From: Hyphomicrobiales bacterium
GTDB taxonomy: Bacteria > Pseudomonadota > Alphaproteobacteria > Rhizobiales > Rhizobiaceae
Length of the DNA: 64,000 nucleotides
Reading direction: 5' to 3'
NCBI GenBank assembly: GCA_900465915.1
Contig: UBKJ01000001.1
Coordinates: 88,321 to 152,320, forward strand
In this document: piece after piece, positions 10,476 to 18,032 of the stretch
Layout of the letters: each line of letters opens with the position of its first letter
Numbering within the stretch: the first letter of the stretch is position 1
The notes under the pieces: model-generated
Database searches by the model: none
Told to the model about the DNA's origin: nothing
Seen by the model: the letters and a program-made list of their open reading frames with translations, nothing else
Made by a program: the position numbers and the translations under genes

Positions 10476-10823
10476 TCAGAGGAGGAGAAGCCCGGCCGTC
10501 AGCAGGATTTCCGCCACCGCTATGCCGACCAGCAGGCGCTTGCCGGCGGCGAGATAGGCGGCGAAACCCGCCGCGGCCGCGCCGATGCGCAGCCACGCCG
10601 GCGAATGGGCCAATTCGCCGTTGGGATAGAGGATGAGCTGCGCGATGACGCCCGCCACCAGCGCTGTGGCGACGCAGCGCACCAGGATCAGGGCCTCGGA
10701 ATCGGCCTTGATCCGTCCGCCGACCAGCACGCCCATCAGGCGGAAGACATAGGTCGGCAGCGCCCCGCCCAGCAGGATGAACAGGAACGGCCACCAGGGC
10801 GCGGAAGAGCTGGTCCAGGTCAC
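10476..10823 (-). CDS. azlD: AzlD family branched-chain amino acid exporter subunit
   Basis: This 115-residue membrane protein has about four hydrophobic segments and the AzlD-type phrase LPTYVFRLMG. AzlD works with AzlC (BrnFE-type two-component exporters) to export leucine, isoleucine, valine or related compounds. The start is GTG at 10823, sharing GTGA with the azlC stop, a translational coupling typical of the pair. The partner and topology are clear; the substrate is inferred from the family. Confidence 0.9.
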   Translation of the reverse strand: MTWTSSSAPWWPFLFILLGGALPTYVFRLMGVLVGGRIKADSEALILVRCVATALVAGVIAQLILYPNGELAHSPAWLRIGAAAAGFAAYLAAGKRLLVGIAVAEILLTAGLLLL

Positions 10824-11575
10824 GCCGCGCCTGCCTTTCCGCGCTCCAGCCGGTGCGCGCCGAAGGCGAGCGTCCCGCCGACGAGCCCGGTCAGGAGCAG
10901 ATCGTAGCCCGGCGCAAAATGATGGAAGACCGGAAACAGCGCCAGCCCGCCGGCCAGCGCCGCCTTCCCCGCCCGCTCGCGCGCCGAGCGCCACAGCGAG
11001 GTGAGGAAATACATCGGCGTCAGCATGAACAGCGCCGCGAAGACGATGGGCGGAAACGAGCCCGACATCAGATAGACCAGCGCCACGACGATGGCGTTGG
11101 TCCCGACCAGCGCCGTGCCGATGCCGCCGAAATAGCTGGTGCGCATGTCGCGCGGCACGTGGCGCAGCTCCTCCATGGCCATGACCCAGGCGGTCACGGC
11201 GACGAAATGGCAGAGCGCGGCCAGCGTCAATTTCCGTGTCTTCGGCCCCTGCAATTCGGGCAGCAGCGCCACCACCATCGGCATCAGCCGCACCGAGGAC
11301 AGGGCCACGGCCAGCGCCGCGGCGGGCAGGCTCGCGCCGGCGCTGATCGCGCCGATCAGCACCACCTTGGCCGGCAGCGCCCAGATGGTCAGCGTCATGA
11401 ACACCGCCTGCCCGGCGGTGATCCCGCTCTGGATGGCGAGCCCCGAAAAGCCGACGAAGGAGCTGATCAGCAGCGCCGAAGGCACGCTGGCGATGCGCGA
11501 CACGCCGCGCAGATACCAGCGCAGCGGGCCGGCCGGGCGGTTTGAAACGGTCAGGAAAGAGCGACTCGCGGACAT
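10820..11575 (-). CDS. azlC: AzlC family branched-chain amino acid exporter
   Basis: This 251-residue integral membrane protein is the large subunit of an AzlCD/BrnFE exporter. Recognisable segments include GLAIQSGITAGQAVFMTL near the start and PPIVFAALFMLTPMYFLTSLW later, among several hydrophobic helices. The ATG at 11575 has only a poor ribosome binding site. Oddly, the last about 35 codons have a decayed inverted copy 900 bases upstream (11829-11929), which suggests a past local rearrangement. Confidence 0.92.
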   Translation of the reverse strand: MSASRSFLTVSNRPAGPLRWYLRGVSRIASVPSALLISSFVGFSGLAIQSGITAGQAVFMTLTIWALPAKVVLIGAISAGASLPAAALAVALSSVRLMPMVVALLPELQGPKTRKLTLAALCHFVAVTAWVMAMEELRHVPRDMRTSYFGGIGTALVGTNAIVVALVYLMSGSFPPIVFAALFMLTPMYFLTSLWRSARERAGKAALAGGLALFPVFHHFAPGYDLLLTGLVGGTLAFGAHRLERGKAGAA

Positions 11576-11828
11576 GCGGCCACGTTAAAGCAAGTCCCCG
11601 CAAACTGCGAACCGCATCTGTGCGGGATCAGCCTTTGGCCCGCCCCTATTTCCGCCCGCAACAGCGACTGCTTTCAAAAGGGATCGCGCAGGAAAGACCT
11701 GGATATTCGGCGGCGGCTCGGAACCGTCGCCGTGGCGCAAGCCGCTGGTCCACCTCAGACTCATTTCCAAGTTCTATCGTCGGCGATCGTCTATTCCATC
11801 GACATTTCGCCACCAGCGGATGGAGCGG
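11576..11828. other. Intergenic region upstream of azlC
   Basis: No supported gene. The codon pattern is unlike its neighbours and no frame matches a known family. It lies between azlC and a decayed copy of its 3' end, and may be debris from the same rearrangement as well as the azlC promoter region. Confidence 0.4.
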
Positions 11829-11929
11829 CTTCCATCATGGCGCTCCGGGCTGCGGTCTGCTCCTGACCGGACTCGTCGACGGAACGCTTCTACGCCCACC
11901 GGCTGGAGCGCGGACAAGCGGGCGCGGCC
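11829..11929 (+). pseudogene. Decayed inverted fragment of an azlC 3' end
   Basis: Translated on the plus strand, this stretch reads FHHGAPGCGLLLTGLVDGTL and then, after a frame change, HRLERGQAGAA. The C-terminus of azlC reads FHHFAPGYDLLLTGLVGGTL then HRLERGKAGAA. By eye the DNA is roughly 80-85% identical to 10823-10928 on the opposite strand, with a 5-base deletion near 11891 causing the frameshift, and no stop at the azlC stop position. It is a non-functional remnant of azlC or of a paralogue. Confidence 0.75.
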
Positions 11930-11972
11930 GGCATAGCGGCGGAAATCCCGCCGGCAGCCGGTCCGCCATACG

Positions 11973-12000
11973 AAAACGGCCCTTCCGGGGAAGGGCCGTT
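11973..12000 (-). terminator. Rho-independent terminator of clpA
   Basis: AACGGCCCTTCC pairs with GGAAGGGCCGTT around a short loop; on the minus strand the stem runs directly into TTTTCG. It starts 7 bases after the clpA stop, so it closes the clpS-clpA unit. Confidence 0.85.
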
Positions 12001-12006
12001 CGTCGT

Positions 12007-14460
12007 TCACTTCTTGCGCGGCACCTTGGGCACCGAGGATTTCGACCGCGGGGCCTTGGCGTCGTCAGCTTCCACCAGCTCGGCCTCGGCGGGCTTAGGC
12101 GCGGCCTTGCGGCGCGGCGAGATCTTCTTCTCGGCCGGAATGTCCTTCTTCGGCCTCACCGGCGTCTGCTCGGCCACGCTTTCGAGCGTGAGGTCGGTCT
12201 CGCCGTTGGGCTTGGTCGTCACATTCACCCGCACCGTGCCGCCATGCTTGAGCTTGCCGAACAGCACCTCGTCCGCCAGCGGCTTCTTGATGTGCTCCTG
12301 AATGACGCGGCCGAGCGGACGCGCGCCCATGCGCTCGTCATAGCCCTTGTCGGCCAGCCAGGCGATCGCCGCTTCGGTCAGCTCGAAGGTCACGCCGCGC
12401 TCGGCGAGCTGGGCTTCGAGCTGCAGCACGAATTTCTGCACCACCTGGTGGATCACCGGCACCGGCAGCGGGCCGAACGGGATGATCGCGTCGAGACGGT
12501 TGCGGAATTCCGGCGTGAACAGCCGGTTGATCGCCTCCATGTCGTCGCCCTCGCGCCGCGTCGAGCCGAAGCCGATCGCCGCCCTCTGCATGTCCGACGC
12601 GCCGGCGTTGGTGGTCATGATGAGGATGACGTTGCGGAAATCGATCCGCTTGCCGTTGTGATCGGTCAGCGAGCCATGGTCCATCACCTGCAACAATATG
12701 TTGAACAGGTCGGGATGCGCCTTCTCGATCTCGTCCAGAAGCAGCACGCAATGCGGATGCTGGTCGACGCCGTCGGTCAGGAGCCCGCCCTGGTCGAAGC
12801 CGACATAGCCGGGAGGCGCGCCGATCAGCCGCGACACGGTGTGGCGCTCCATATATTCGGACATGTCGAAGCGCAGCAGCTCCACGCCGAGCGAGGCCGC
12901 GAGCTGCTTGGCCACTTCCGTCTTGCCGACGCCGGTGGGGCCGGAGAACAGGTAGGAGCCGATCGGCTTGTCCGGCTCGCGCAGGCCGGCGCGCGCCAGC
13001 TTGATCGAGGCCGACAGCGCCTCGATGGCGAGGTCCTGGCCGTAGACGACGCGCTTCAATTCCTGCTCCAGATGCGCCAGCACCGCCTCGTCGTCCTTGG
13101 AGACGGATTTGGGCGGGATGCGCGCCATGGTGGCGACGGTGGCCTCGATCTCCTTGACGCCGATGGTCTTCTTGCGCTTGTTCTCGGGCAGAAGCATCTG
13201 GCTGGCGCCCGTCTCGTCGATCACGTCGATCGCCTTGTCGGGCAGCTTGCGGTCGGAGATGTAGCGCGCGGAAAGCTCCACCGCCGACTTGATCGCCTCG
13301 CCGGTATATTTGACCTTGTGGAAATCCTCGAAATAGGGCTTCAGCCCCTTCATGATCTCGATGGCGTCGGGGATCGACGGCTCGTTGACGTCGATCTTCT
13401 GGAACCGGCGCACCAGCGCGCGGTCCTTCTCGAAGAACTGGCGATATTCCTTGTAGGTCGTCGAGCCGATGCAGCGGATCGCGCCCGAGGACAGCGCCGG
13501 CTTCAGGAGGTTCGAGGCGTCCATCGCCCCGCCCGAAGTCGCGCCCGCGCCGATCACCGTATGGATCTCGTCGATGAACAGCACCGCGCCCGGATATTCC
13601 TCCAGCTCCTTGACGACCTGCTTCAGCCGCTCCTCGAAATCGCCGCGATAGCGGGTTCCGGCCAGCAGCGTGCCCATGTCGAGCGAGAAGATGGTGGCGT
13701 CGGCGAGCGCCTCCGGCACCTGCCCCTCGACGATGCGCTTGGCGAGGCCCTCGGCGATGGCCGTTTTGCCGACGCCCGGATCGCCCACATAGAGCGGGTT
13801 GTTCTTCGACCGCCGGCACAGCACCTGGATCGTGCGGCTGATCTCGCTGTCGCGGCCGATCAGCGGATCGATGCGGCCAGCCCGCGCCTTTTCGTTGAGG
13901 TTGACGCAATAGGCGGTCAGCGCGTCCTGCTTCTTCTTCGGCCCGTCCTCGGCCTCGGGGCTGGCGCGCTCCTCGCTCGGGCTTTCGGCCCCGCGCGGCG
14001 GACGCGTCTCGCTGTTCTGCGGCCGCTTGGAGATGCCGTGCGAGATGTAGTTGACCGCGTCGTAGCGGGTCATCTGCTGTTCTTGCAGGAAATAGGCGGC
14101 GTGGCTCTCGCGCTCGGCGAAGATGGCCACCAGCACGTTGGCGCCCGTCACTTCCTCGCGGTTGGAGGACTGCACATGGATCACCGCGCGCTGGATGACG
14201 CGCTGGAAGGCGGCCGTCGGCTTGGAATCCTCGTCATAGCCGGTGACGAGATTGTCCAGCTCGCGGTCGATGTAATCGGTGACGACGCGCTTCAGATGCT
14301 CCAGATCGACGTTGCAGGCGCGCATGACGGCGCCGGCGTCCTGATCGTCGATCAGGGCGAGCAGCAGATGCTCGAGCGTGGCGTATTCGTGATGCCGCTC
14401 GTTGGCGATCGTGAGGGCCTGATGCAGCGCCCTTTCAAGGCTTGTGGAAAAGGATGGCAT
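12007..14460 (-). CDS. clpA: ATP-dependent Clp protease ATP-binding subunit ClpA
   Basis: This 817-residue AAA+ unfoldase feeds substrates to ClpP. An N-terminal Clp-N repeat domain (about 1-145) is followed by two nucleotide-binding domains with Walker A motifs GDPGVGKT (226-233) and GPTGVGKT (about 510). The C-terminal tail beyond about 760 is rich in Lys, Pro and Ala, longer than in E. coli ClpA (758 residues), as in other alphaproteobacteria. It follows its adaptor gene clpS and ends at a strong terminator. Confidence 0.97.
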   Translation of the reverse strand: MPSFSTSLERALHQALTIANERHHEYATLEHLLLALIDDQDAGAVMRACNVDLEHLKRVVTDYIDRELDNLVTGYDEDSKPTAAFQRVIQRAVIHVQSSNREEVTGANVLVAIFAERESHAAYFLQEQQMTRYDAVNYISHGISKRPQNSETRPPRGAESPSEERASPEAEDGPKKKQDALTAYCVNLNEKARAGRIDPLIGRDSEISRTIQVLCRRSKNNPLYVGDPGVGKTAIAEGLAKRIVEGQVPEALADATIFSLDMGTLLAGTRYRGDFEERLKQVVKELEEYPGAVLFIDEIHTVIGAGATSGGAMDASNLLKPALSSGAIRCIGSTTYKEYRQFFEKDRALVRRFQKIDVNEPSIPDAIEIMKGLKPYFEDFHKVKYTGEAIKSAVELSARYISDRKLPDKAIDVIDETGASQMLLPENKRKKTIGVKEIEATVATMARIPPKSVSKDDEAVLAHLEQELKRVVYGQDLAIEALSASIKLARAGLREPDKPIGSYLFSGPTGVGKTEVAKQLAASLGVELLRFDMSEYMERHTVSRLIGAPPGYVGFDQGGLLTDGVDQHPHCVLLLDEIEKAHPDLFNILLQVMDHGSLTDHNGKRIDFRNVILIMTTNAGASDMQRAAIGFGSTRREGDDMEAINRLFTPEFRNRLDAIIPFGPLPVPVIHQVVQKFVLQLEAQLAERGVTFELTEAAIAWLADKGYDERMGARPLGRVIQEHIKKPLADEVLFGKLKHGGTVRVNVTTKPNGETDLTLESVAEQTPVRPKKDIPAEKKISPRRKAAPKPAEAELVEADDAKAPRSKSSVPKVPRKK

Positions 14461-14466
14461 ATGACC

Positions 14467-14811
14467 TCACTTTTTTTCCATCACGCATTGCAGCGGATGC
14501 TGGTTCTGGCGGGCGAAATCCATGACCTGGCTGACCTTGGTCTCGGCGACCTCGTAGGTGAAGACGCCGCATTCCCCGACGCCGTGATTGTGGACGTGCA
14601 GCATGATGCGCGTGGCGTCGTCGAGGCTCTTCTGAAAAAAGCGTTGCAGGACATGCACGACGAACTCCATGGGGGTGTAGTCGTCGTTGAGGAGCAGGAC
14701 GCGATAGAGGCTGGGCTTCTTGGTTTTCGGCTGCGTGCGCGTGATGACGGCCGAGCCGTTTTCCGCGCCCCCGCCGGTCTTGTTCTGCATGACTGGATCG
14801 AAACGCTTCAT
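14467..14811 (-). CDS. clpS: ATP-dependent Clp protease adaptor ClpS
   Basis: This 114-residue adaptor hands N-end-rule substrates to ClpA. The core has [17 protein letters not shown], the substrate pocket segment, then [19 protein letters not shown] and the C-terminal MEKK. The start is uncertain: ATG at 14811 has AGG four to five bases upstream, and ATG at 14790 is an alternative; both give a flexible N-terminus. The stop is 6 bases before the clpA start, so the two are cotranscribed. Confidence 0.94.
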   Translation of the reverse strand: MKRFDPVMQNKTGGGAENGSAVITRTQPKTKKPSLYRVLLLNDDYTPMEFVVHVLQRFFQKSLDDATRIMLHVHNHGVGECGVFTYEVAETKVSQVMDFARQNQHPLQCVMEKK

Positions 14812-15008
14812 AAAACCTATCACCCGATGCCCTACGCTTCCCGCCCTATTATGTAGGACGCCATGTGGTGATTTTAAGCCCTTCGGTCTTACTTGCAACC
14901 GTCACTTCCGGCGCCGGAGGGGCTTGACACAATTATATCGCGGGCGCCCCGCCGCGCCCCGCTTTTCCGCCTCCCAAGCACATGCCGGCCAGGCGCGGCC
15001 GGGCCTTT
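14812..15008. other. Intergenic region upstream of clpS
   Basis: No gene is supported. This stretch should hold the clpS-clpA promoter on the minus strand. A TTGACA-like hexamer on the plus strand at 14924-14929 has no acceptable -10 at 16-18 bases, so it is not called a promoter. Confidence 0.4.
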
Positions 15009-15145
15009 GTTGCGGTTTTCCGCAAGCCCGTCCCGCCCTAGGCTGACATCATATTTATTTGATTTCGCCCCCGGACAAAAACTTCCCGGCGCCGCCGCTC
15101 CCGAACGGCGGCGACAACTCGGCCCGCGCAAGCGGGTCTTTTTTT
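15009..15145 (+). ncRNA. Candidate small RNA with three hairpins and terminator
   Basis: Three hairpins follow one another on the plus strand: TTGCGG-TTTT-CCGCAA (15009-15024), CGCCGCCG with CGGCGGCG (15090-15113, loop with CUCCCGAA), and a terminator at 15123-15145. No protein-coding gene on this strand ends here: the nearest plus-strand gene upstream ends at 10462, and the neighbours clpS and 15177-15548 are on the minus strand. A terminator with nothing to terminate suggests a small RNA. No convincing promoter could be placed, so the 5' end is arbitrary. Confidence 0.3.
15123..15145 (+). terminator. Orphan rho-independent terminator, plus strand
   Basis: CCCGC (15123-15127), loop GCAA, GCGGG (15132-15136), then TCTTTTTTT. 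The stem is short but GC-only and the T-run is long. No annotated plus-strand gene precedes it within several kilobases. Confidence 0.75.
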
Positions 15146-15152
15146 GAGCGGG

Positions 15153-15174
15153 AAAAGGCGGCTGAAGCCGCCTT
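15153..15174 (-). terminator. Terminator of the COG4315 gene
   Basis: AAGGCGGC (15155-15162) and GCCGCCTT (15167-15174) form a perfect 8-bp stem with a TGAA loop. On the minus strand the stem runs into TTTTCCC, just after the stop at 15177. Confidence 0.8.
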
Positions 15175-15176
15175 CC

Positions 15177-15548
15177 TCACTTCACCACATGCCAGACGCC
15201 GCCCTTGCCGTCGCCCTTGGCCTCGCCGGCCTTCGCGTCGTCGTGGTAGCGGTAGAGCGGCATGCCCTTATAGGCCCACATGTCCTTGCCGGCCGTATCC
15301 TTGACCACGCTGAAATCGCCCTCCGCCTTGGCGGATTTCGGCGCGCGGAAGGCCGGCCACATCTTCAGGCACTTGGCGTCGCAGGCGGACTGGCCGCCCA
15401 TGTCCTTGTCGAAGCTGTAGAGCGTCATGCCCTTGGGCGTGACCAGTATCTTGCCCGACGCGGTGTCGGCCATCTTGGCGGGTTCGGCGGCGTTGGCGGC
15501 GACGGCCGAGGCGGCCGCCAGCGCAAACGCCAGAAACACGGTTTTCAT
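15177..15548 (-). CDS. Secreted COG4315-family protein
   Basis: This 123-residue protein has a signal peptide (about residues 1-21, ending ANAAEP) and two copies of the family repeat: LYSFDKDMGGQSACDAKCLKMWP and a second, more degenerate unit with MPLYRYHDD. COG4315 proteins are secreted or lipoprotein-like and of unknown function. The Cys pair CDAKC may form a disulfide or bind a ligand. ATG at 15548 has GAGGAGG upstream, a very strong site. It is monocistronic with its own terminator. Confidence 0.85.
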   Translation of the reverse strand: MKTVFLAFALAAASAVAANAAEPAKMADTASGKILVTPKGMTLYSFDKDMGGQSACDAKCLKMWPAFRAPKSAKAEGDFSVVKDTAGKDMWAYKGMPLYRYHDDAKAGEAKGDGKGGVWHVVK

Positions 15549-15801
15549 GACACATCCTCCTCTGCGCCCTCGCCCGCCGGCGAGCATAGGCCGGCTTGCC
15601 GCCTGAAATATGACGGGTCCCCGTTTCCGGCCGGCCCGAAAACGCGGCCAAAATTTTCCGAAATCCGTCAACGGCCCGCTTACCATAAACGGATTGGTAA
15701 CGCTGCCCGCATATGGTGGCCGAACGTGTTCGCTGTGCGTCATTTGCGCAACAGCCAAAAAAGTCCGGTATACAGGCAGGTTCATCATCGTGCGCACTGC
15801 A

Positions 15802-17196
15802 ATGAGTAACGTCGCATACGCCCTGAAAAGGGTCGCGCAAGCTTCCATCCTTCTGGCGGTCGTGACCGGCTGCTCGACGGCGACCACCACGATCCCGGCC
15901 GTGGCGGCGGGCGACGGCGGCGGCAGGGATTCGGCCATCGTGGTCGACGCCAATACGGGCCGCACGCTCTACGCCTCCAAGGCGGACGCGCAGCGCTATC
16001 CCGCCTCGCTGACCAAGATGATGACCATGTACATGCTGTTCGAGGCGATGCACGCCGGACGCGTGAACAGGGACACCCGCATTCCCGTCTCGGCCTACGC
16101 CGCCTCGCGGCCGCCGACGAAGATCGGCTTCCGCCCCGGCCAGACCATCCGCGCCGAGGACGCGGTGCTGGCCATGGTGACCAAGTCCGCCAACGACGCC
16201 GCCACCGCCGTCGGCGAATATCTCGGCGGCTCGGAGGAGCGCTTCGCCCAGATGATGACCGCCAAGGCGCGGCGCCTCGGCATGCGCAACACCACCTTCC
16301 GCAACGCCTCGGGCCTGCCCAACATGGCGCAGCATTCCTCGGCGCGCGACATGGCCATCCTCGGCATGGCGCTGCGCCAGCATTTCCCGCGCGAATTCGC
16401 CTATTTCTCGCGCCGCAGCTTCGTCTATCGCGGCCACACCATCCGCGGCCACAACCGGCTGCTGGGCAAGGTCGCCGGCGTCGACGGCATCAAGACCGGC
16501 TACACCAACGCCTCGGGCTTCAACCTCGTCAGCTCCGTCAATCTCGACGGCCGCCGGCTGGTCGCCGTGGTCATGGGCGGCGCCTCCGGCGCCAGCCGCG
16601 ACGCCCATATGGCGCAGCTCATCCACAAATACCTGCCGATGGCCTCGCGCGGCCGCGTCACCGATCCGCTCGTCGCCGCCGGCGGCGACGCGCCGGAGAC
16701 CACCGCCGCCGTGGCTCCCGCCGGCCGGCTCGCGCCCAGGGCGAGCGTCGGCGACGAAGACAACATCCCCGTCAACGACGAGAGCGGCGAAGGCGACGAC
16801 GACAAGCCGCAGCCGCTGGCGCTGGCTTCACCCGCCTCGCGCCCGGTCGCGCTGGCCGCCGCCCAGGCCGCTATCCGCCCGACGCCGCGCGTCCCCGTCG
16901 ACGATTCGGCCGAGGTCGACCCGGTGACCACCGCCTCGGCCCCCGCCTCGGGCGGCTGGGCGATCCAGATCGGCTCGCTGCCCAGCAAGCCGCAGGCGAG
17001 CCAGATGCTCGACCGCGTGGCGGCGGCGACCGGCGGCGCGCTGCGCTCCGCCTCGCCCTATACGGAGACCTTCCGCAAGGGCCGCGCCACCTATTACCGC
17101 GCCCGCTTCGTCGGCTTCCAGACCCGTGAAGCGGCGCTGAACGCCTGCACGGCGGTGAAGAGGAAGCAGTTCCACTGCTTCGCCGTCGCCAATTGA
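15802..17196 (+). CDS. D-alanyl-D-alanine carboxypeptidase (peptidase S11) with SPOR domain
   Basis: This 464-residue envelope protein trims the terminal D-Ala of peptidoglycan stem peptides. It has a lipoprotein-type signal (VTGC, Cys24) and all three penicillin-binding motifs: SLTK (69-72), SAN (129-131) and KTG (231-233). A Pro/Ala-rich linker leads to a C-terminal SPOR domain (about 385-464, beginning WAIQIGSLPSKPQA) that should bind denuded glycan at the septum. ATG at 15802 lacks a clear ribosome binding site; GTG at 15790, after AGGCAGG, is a real alternative. Confidence 0.93.
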   Translation: MSNVAYALKRVAQASILLAVVTGCSTATTTIPAVAAGDGGGRDSAIVVDANTGRTLYASKADAQRYPASLTKMMTMYMLFEAMHAGRVNRDTRIPVSAYAASRPPTKIGFRPGQTIRAEDAVLAMVTKSANDAATAVGEYLGGSEERFAQMMTAKARRLGMRNTTFRNASGLPNMAQHSSARDMAILGMALRQHFPREFAYFSRRSFVYRGHTIRGHNRLLGKVAGVDGIKTGYTNASGFNLVSSVNLDGRRLVAVVMGGASGASRDAHMAQLIHKYLPMASRGRVTDPLVAAGGDAPETTAAVAPAGRLAPRASVGDEDNIPVNDESGEGDDDKPQPLALASPASRPVALAAAQAAIRPTPRVPVDDSAEVDPVTTASAPASGGWAIQIGSLPSKPQASQMLDRVAAATGGALRSASPYTETFRKGRATYYRARFVGFQTREAALNACTAVKRKQFHCFAVAN

Positions 17197-17203
17197 TCGT
17201 GAC

Positions 17204-17223
17204 CGGCGGGGTCCGCCCCGCCG
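17204..17223 (+). terminator. Hairpin after the carboxypeptidase gene
   Basis: CGGCGGGG (17204-17211) pairs with CCCCGCCG (17216-17223) around TCCG. It begins 7 bases after the stop codon but has no T-run, so it may protect the 3' end or end transcription imperfectly. Confidence 0.35.
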
Positions 17224-17266
17224 ACGCCATCGGAAACCCGCATTGTACCGCGTAAAGGGGATCGGG

Positions 17267-17566
17267 ATGTCGAATGTGAAAGACAGTTTCGGACAGACCA
17301 TGTCATCGGGAATGTCCTCCGCCTGGCCGCAGGAGACGCGCGGCGCGTCGCTCGGATCGCTGTTCTCGGTCCAGGCGCTCAAGCAGGCGGCGGTGCGCAT
17401 CGCCGACGTGCGGCGCGGCGCGGGTTTTCACACCCGCGACCTGGTGAGCCTGCTGATCTGCCACGCCGCGCGCAACCGGCGCCTCAGCCAGCCGCGCGCC
17501 GCCATGCGCATGACCATTCCCGTCAGCGCCGGCCGCATCGCCGTGCGGGTCACCATCCCGGATTGA
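17267..17566 (+). CDS. Hypothetical protein, 99 residues
   Basis: I do not recognise this protein. It begins MSNVKDSFGQTM after AAAGGGG at a good distance, has an Arg- and Ala-rich middle (FHTRDLVSLLICHAARNRR) and ends with short hydrophobic strands (AGRIAVRVTIPD). It has no signal peptide or membrane helix. It lies 70 bases after the carboxypeptidase gene, past a hairpin, and converges with the DUF1489 gene one base away. Confidence 0.6.
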   Translation: MSNVKDSFGQTMSSGMSSAWPQETRGASLGSLFSVQALKQAAVRIADVRRGAGFHTRDLVSLLICHAARNRRLSQPRAAMRMTIPVSAGRIAVRVTIPD

Positions 17567-17567
17567 G

Positions 17568-17999
17568 CTACAGAAGCCCCAGCGCCGCCAGTTCCTGCCG
17601 CAACTCGACCGGCAGGGCGGCGGCCTTGCCGCTCACGTCGTCGCGCGGGACCTCGTCCTCCTTGAGGTAGCGCCAGCCCTGGAAGGCGCGGCGCGGCCGC
17701 CATTCGGTCGGCACGATCTTCGGCTCCAGCACGAAATGGCAGCGCCCGATCCCCTGCTCGTCGGTGAAGGGGCGGATGTCGACGAGCCGCTGGCGGCATT
17801 GGATATTGCCCTTGATCACCCAATAGAGCGACCCGCCGGGGAGGATTTCCTCCGCCCGCTTGGGGACCATGCGCGTGGTGTGAAGCTGCTCGGGGACGAG
17901 GCCGAGGCCGCGCTGCTCGGCCAGGCGGAAGTCGATCCAGGCCGCGAGGTCCTCGATGCTGTCGCAGCCGACGCAGAGTTTGACGATGTTGAGAGCCAT
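17568..17999 (-). CDS. DUF1489 family protein
   Basis: This 143-residue cytoplasmic protein matches the alphaproteobacterial DUF1489 family. Landmarks are NIVKLCVGCDSIEDL at the start, the HTTRMVPKRAEEIL segment, GGSLYWVIKG and the basic WRPRRAFQGWRYL motif. The function is unknown. The gene lies 33 bases downstream of sdaA on the same strand and may share its transcript. Confidence 0.85.
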   Translation of the reverse strand: MALNIVKLCVGCDSIEDLAAWIDFRLAEQRGLGLVPEQLHTTRMVPKRAEEILPGGSLYWVIKGNIQCRQRLVDIRPFTDEQGIGRCHFVLEPKIVPTEWRPRRAFQGWRYLKEDEVPRDDVSGKAAALPVELRQELAALGLL

Positions 18000-18032
18000 G
18001 GCGCCGTGTTTAACCGGCCGCGCCGCAAATCG

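Noticed and set aside
11774..12010. 78-residue minus-strand frame before clpA's 3' end
   Set aside because: It is the antisense of the azlC remnant and includes the clpA terminator; not a plausible gene.
11542..14856. 1104-residue plus-strand frame opposite clpA
   Set aside because: Antisense shadow of clpA and clpS with no family resemblance; only the short azlC-like part near 11829-11890 is real signal and is reported separately.
14924..14950. TTGACA on the plus strand upstream of the candidate small RNA
   Set aside because: There is no acceptable -10 at 16-18 bases, so it was not called a promoter.
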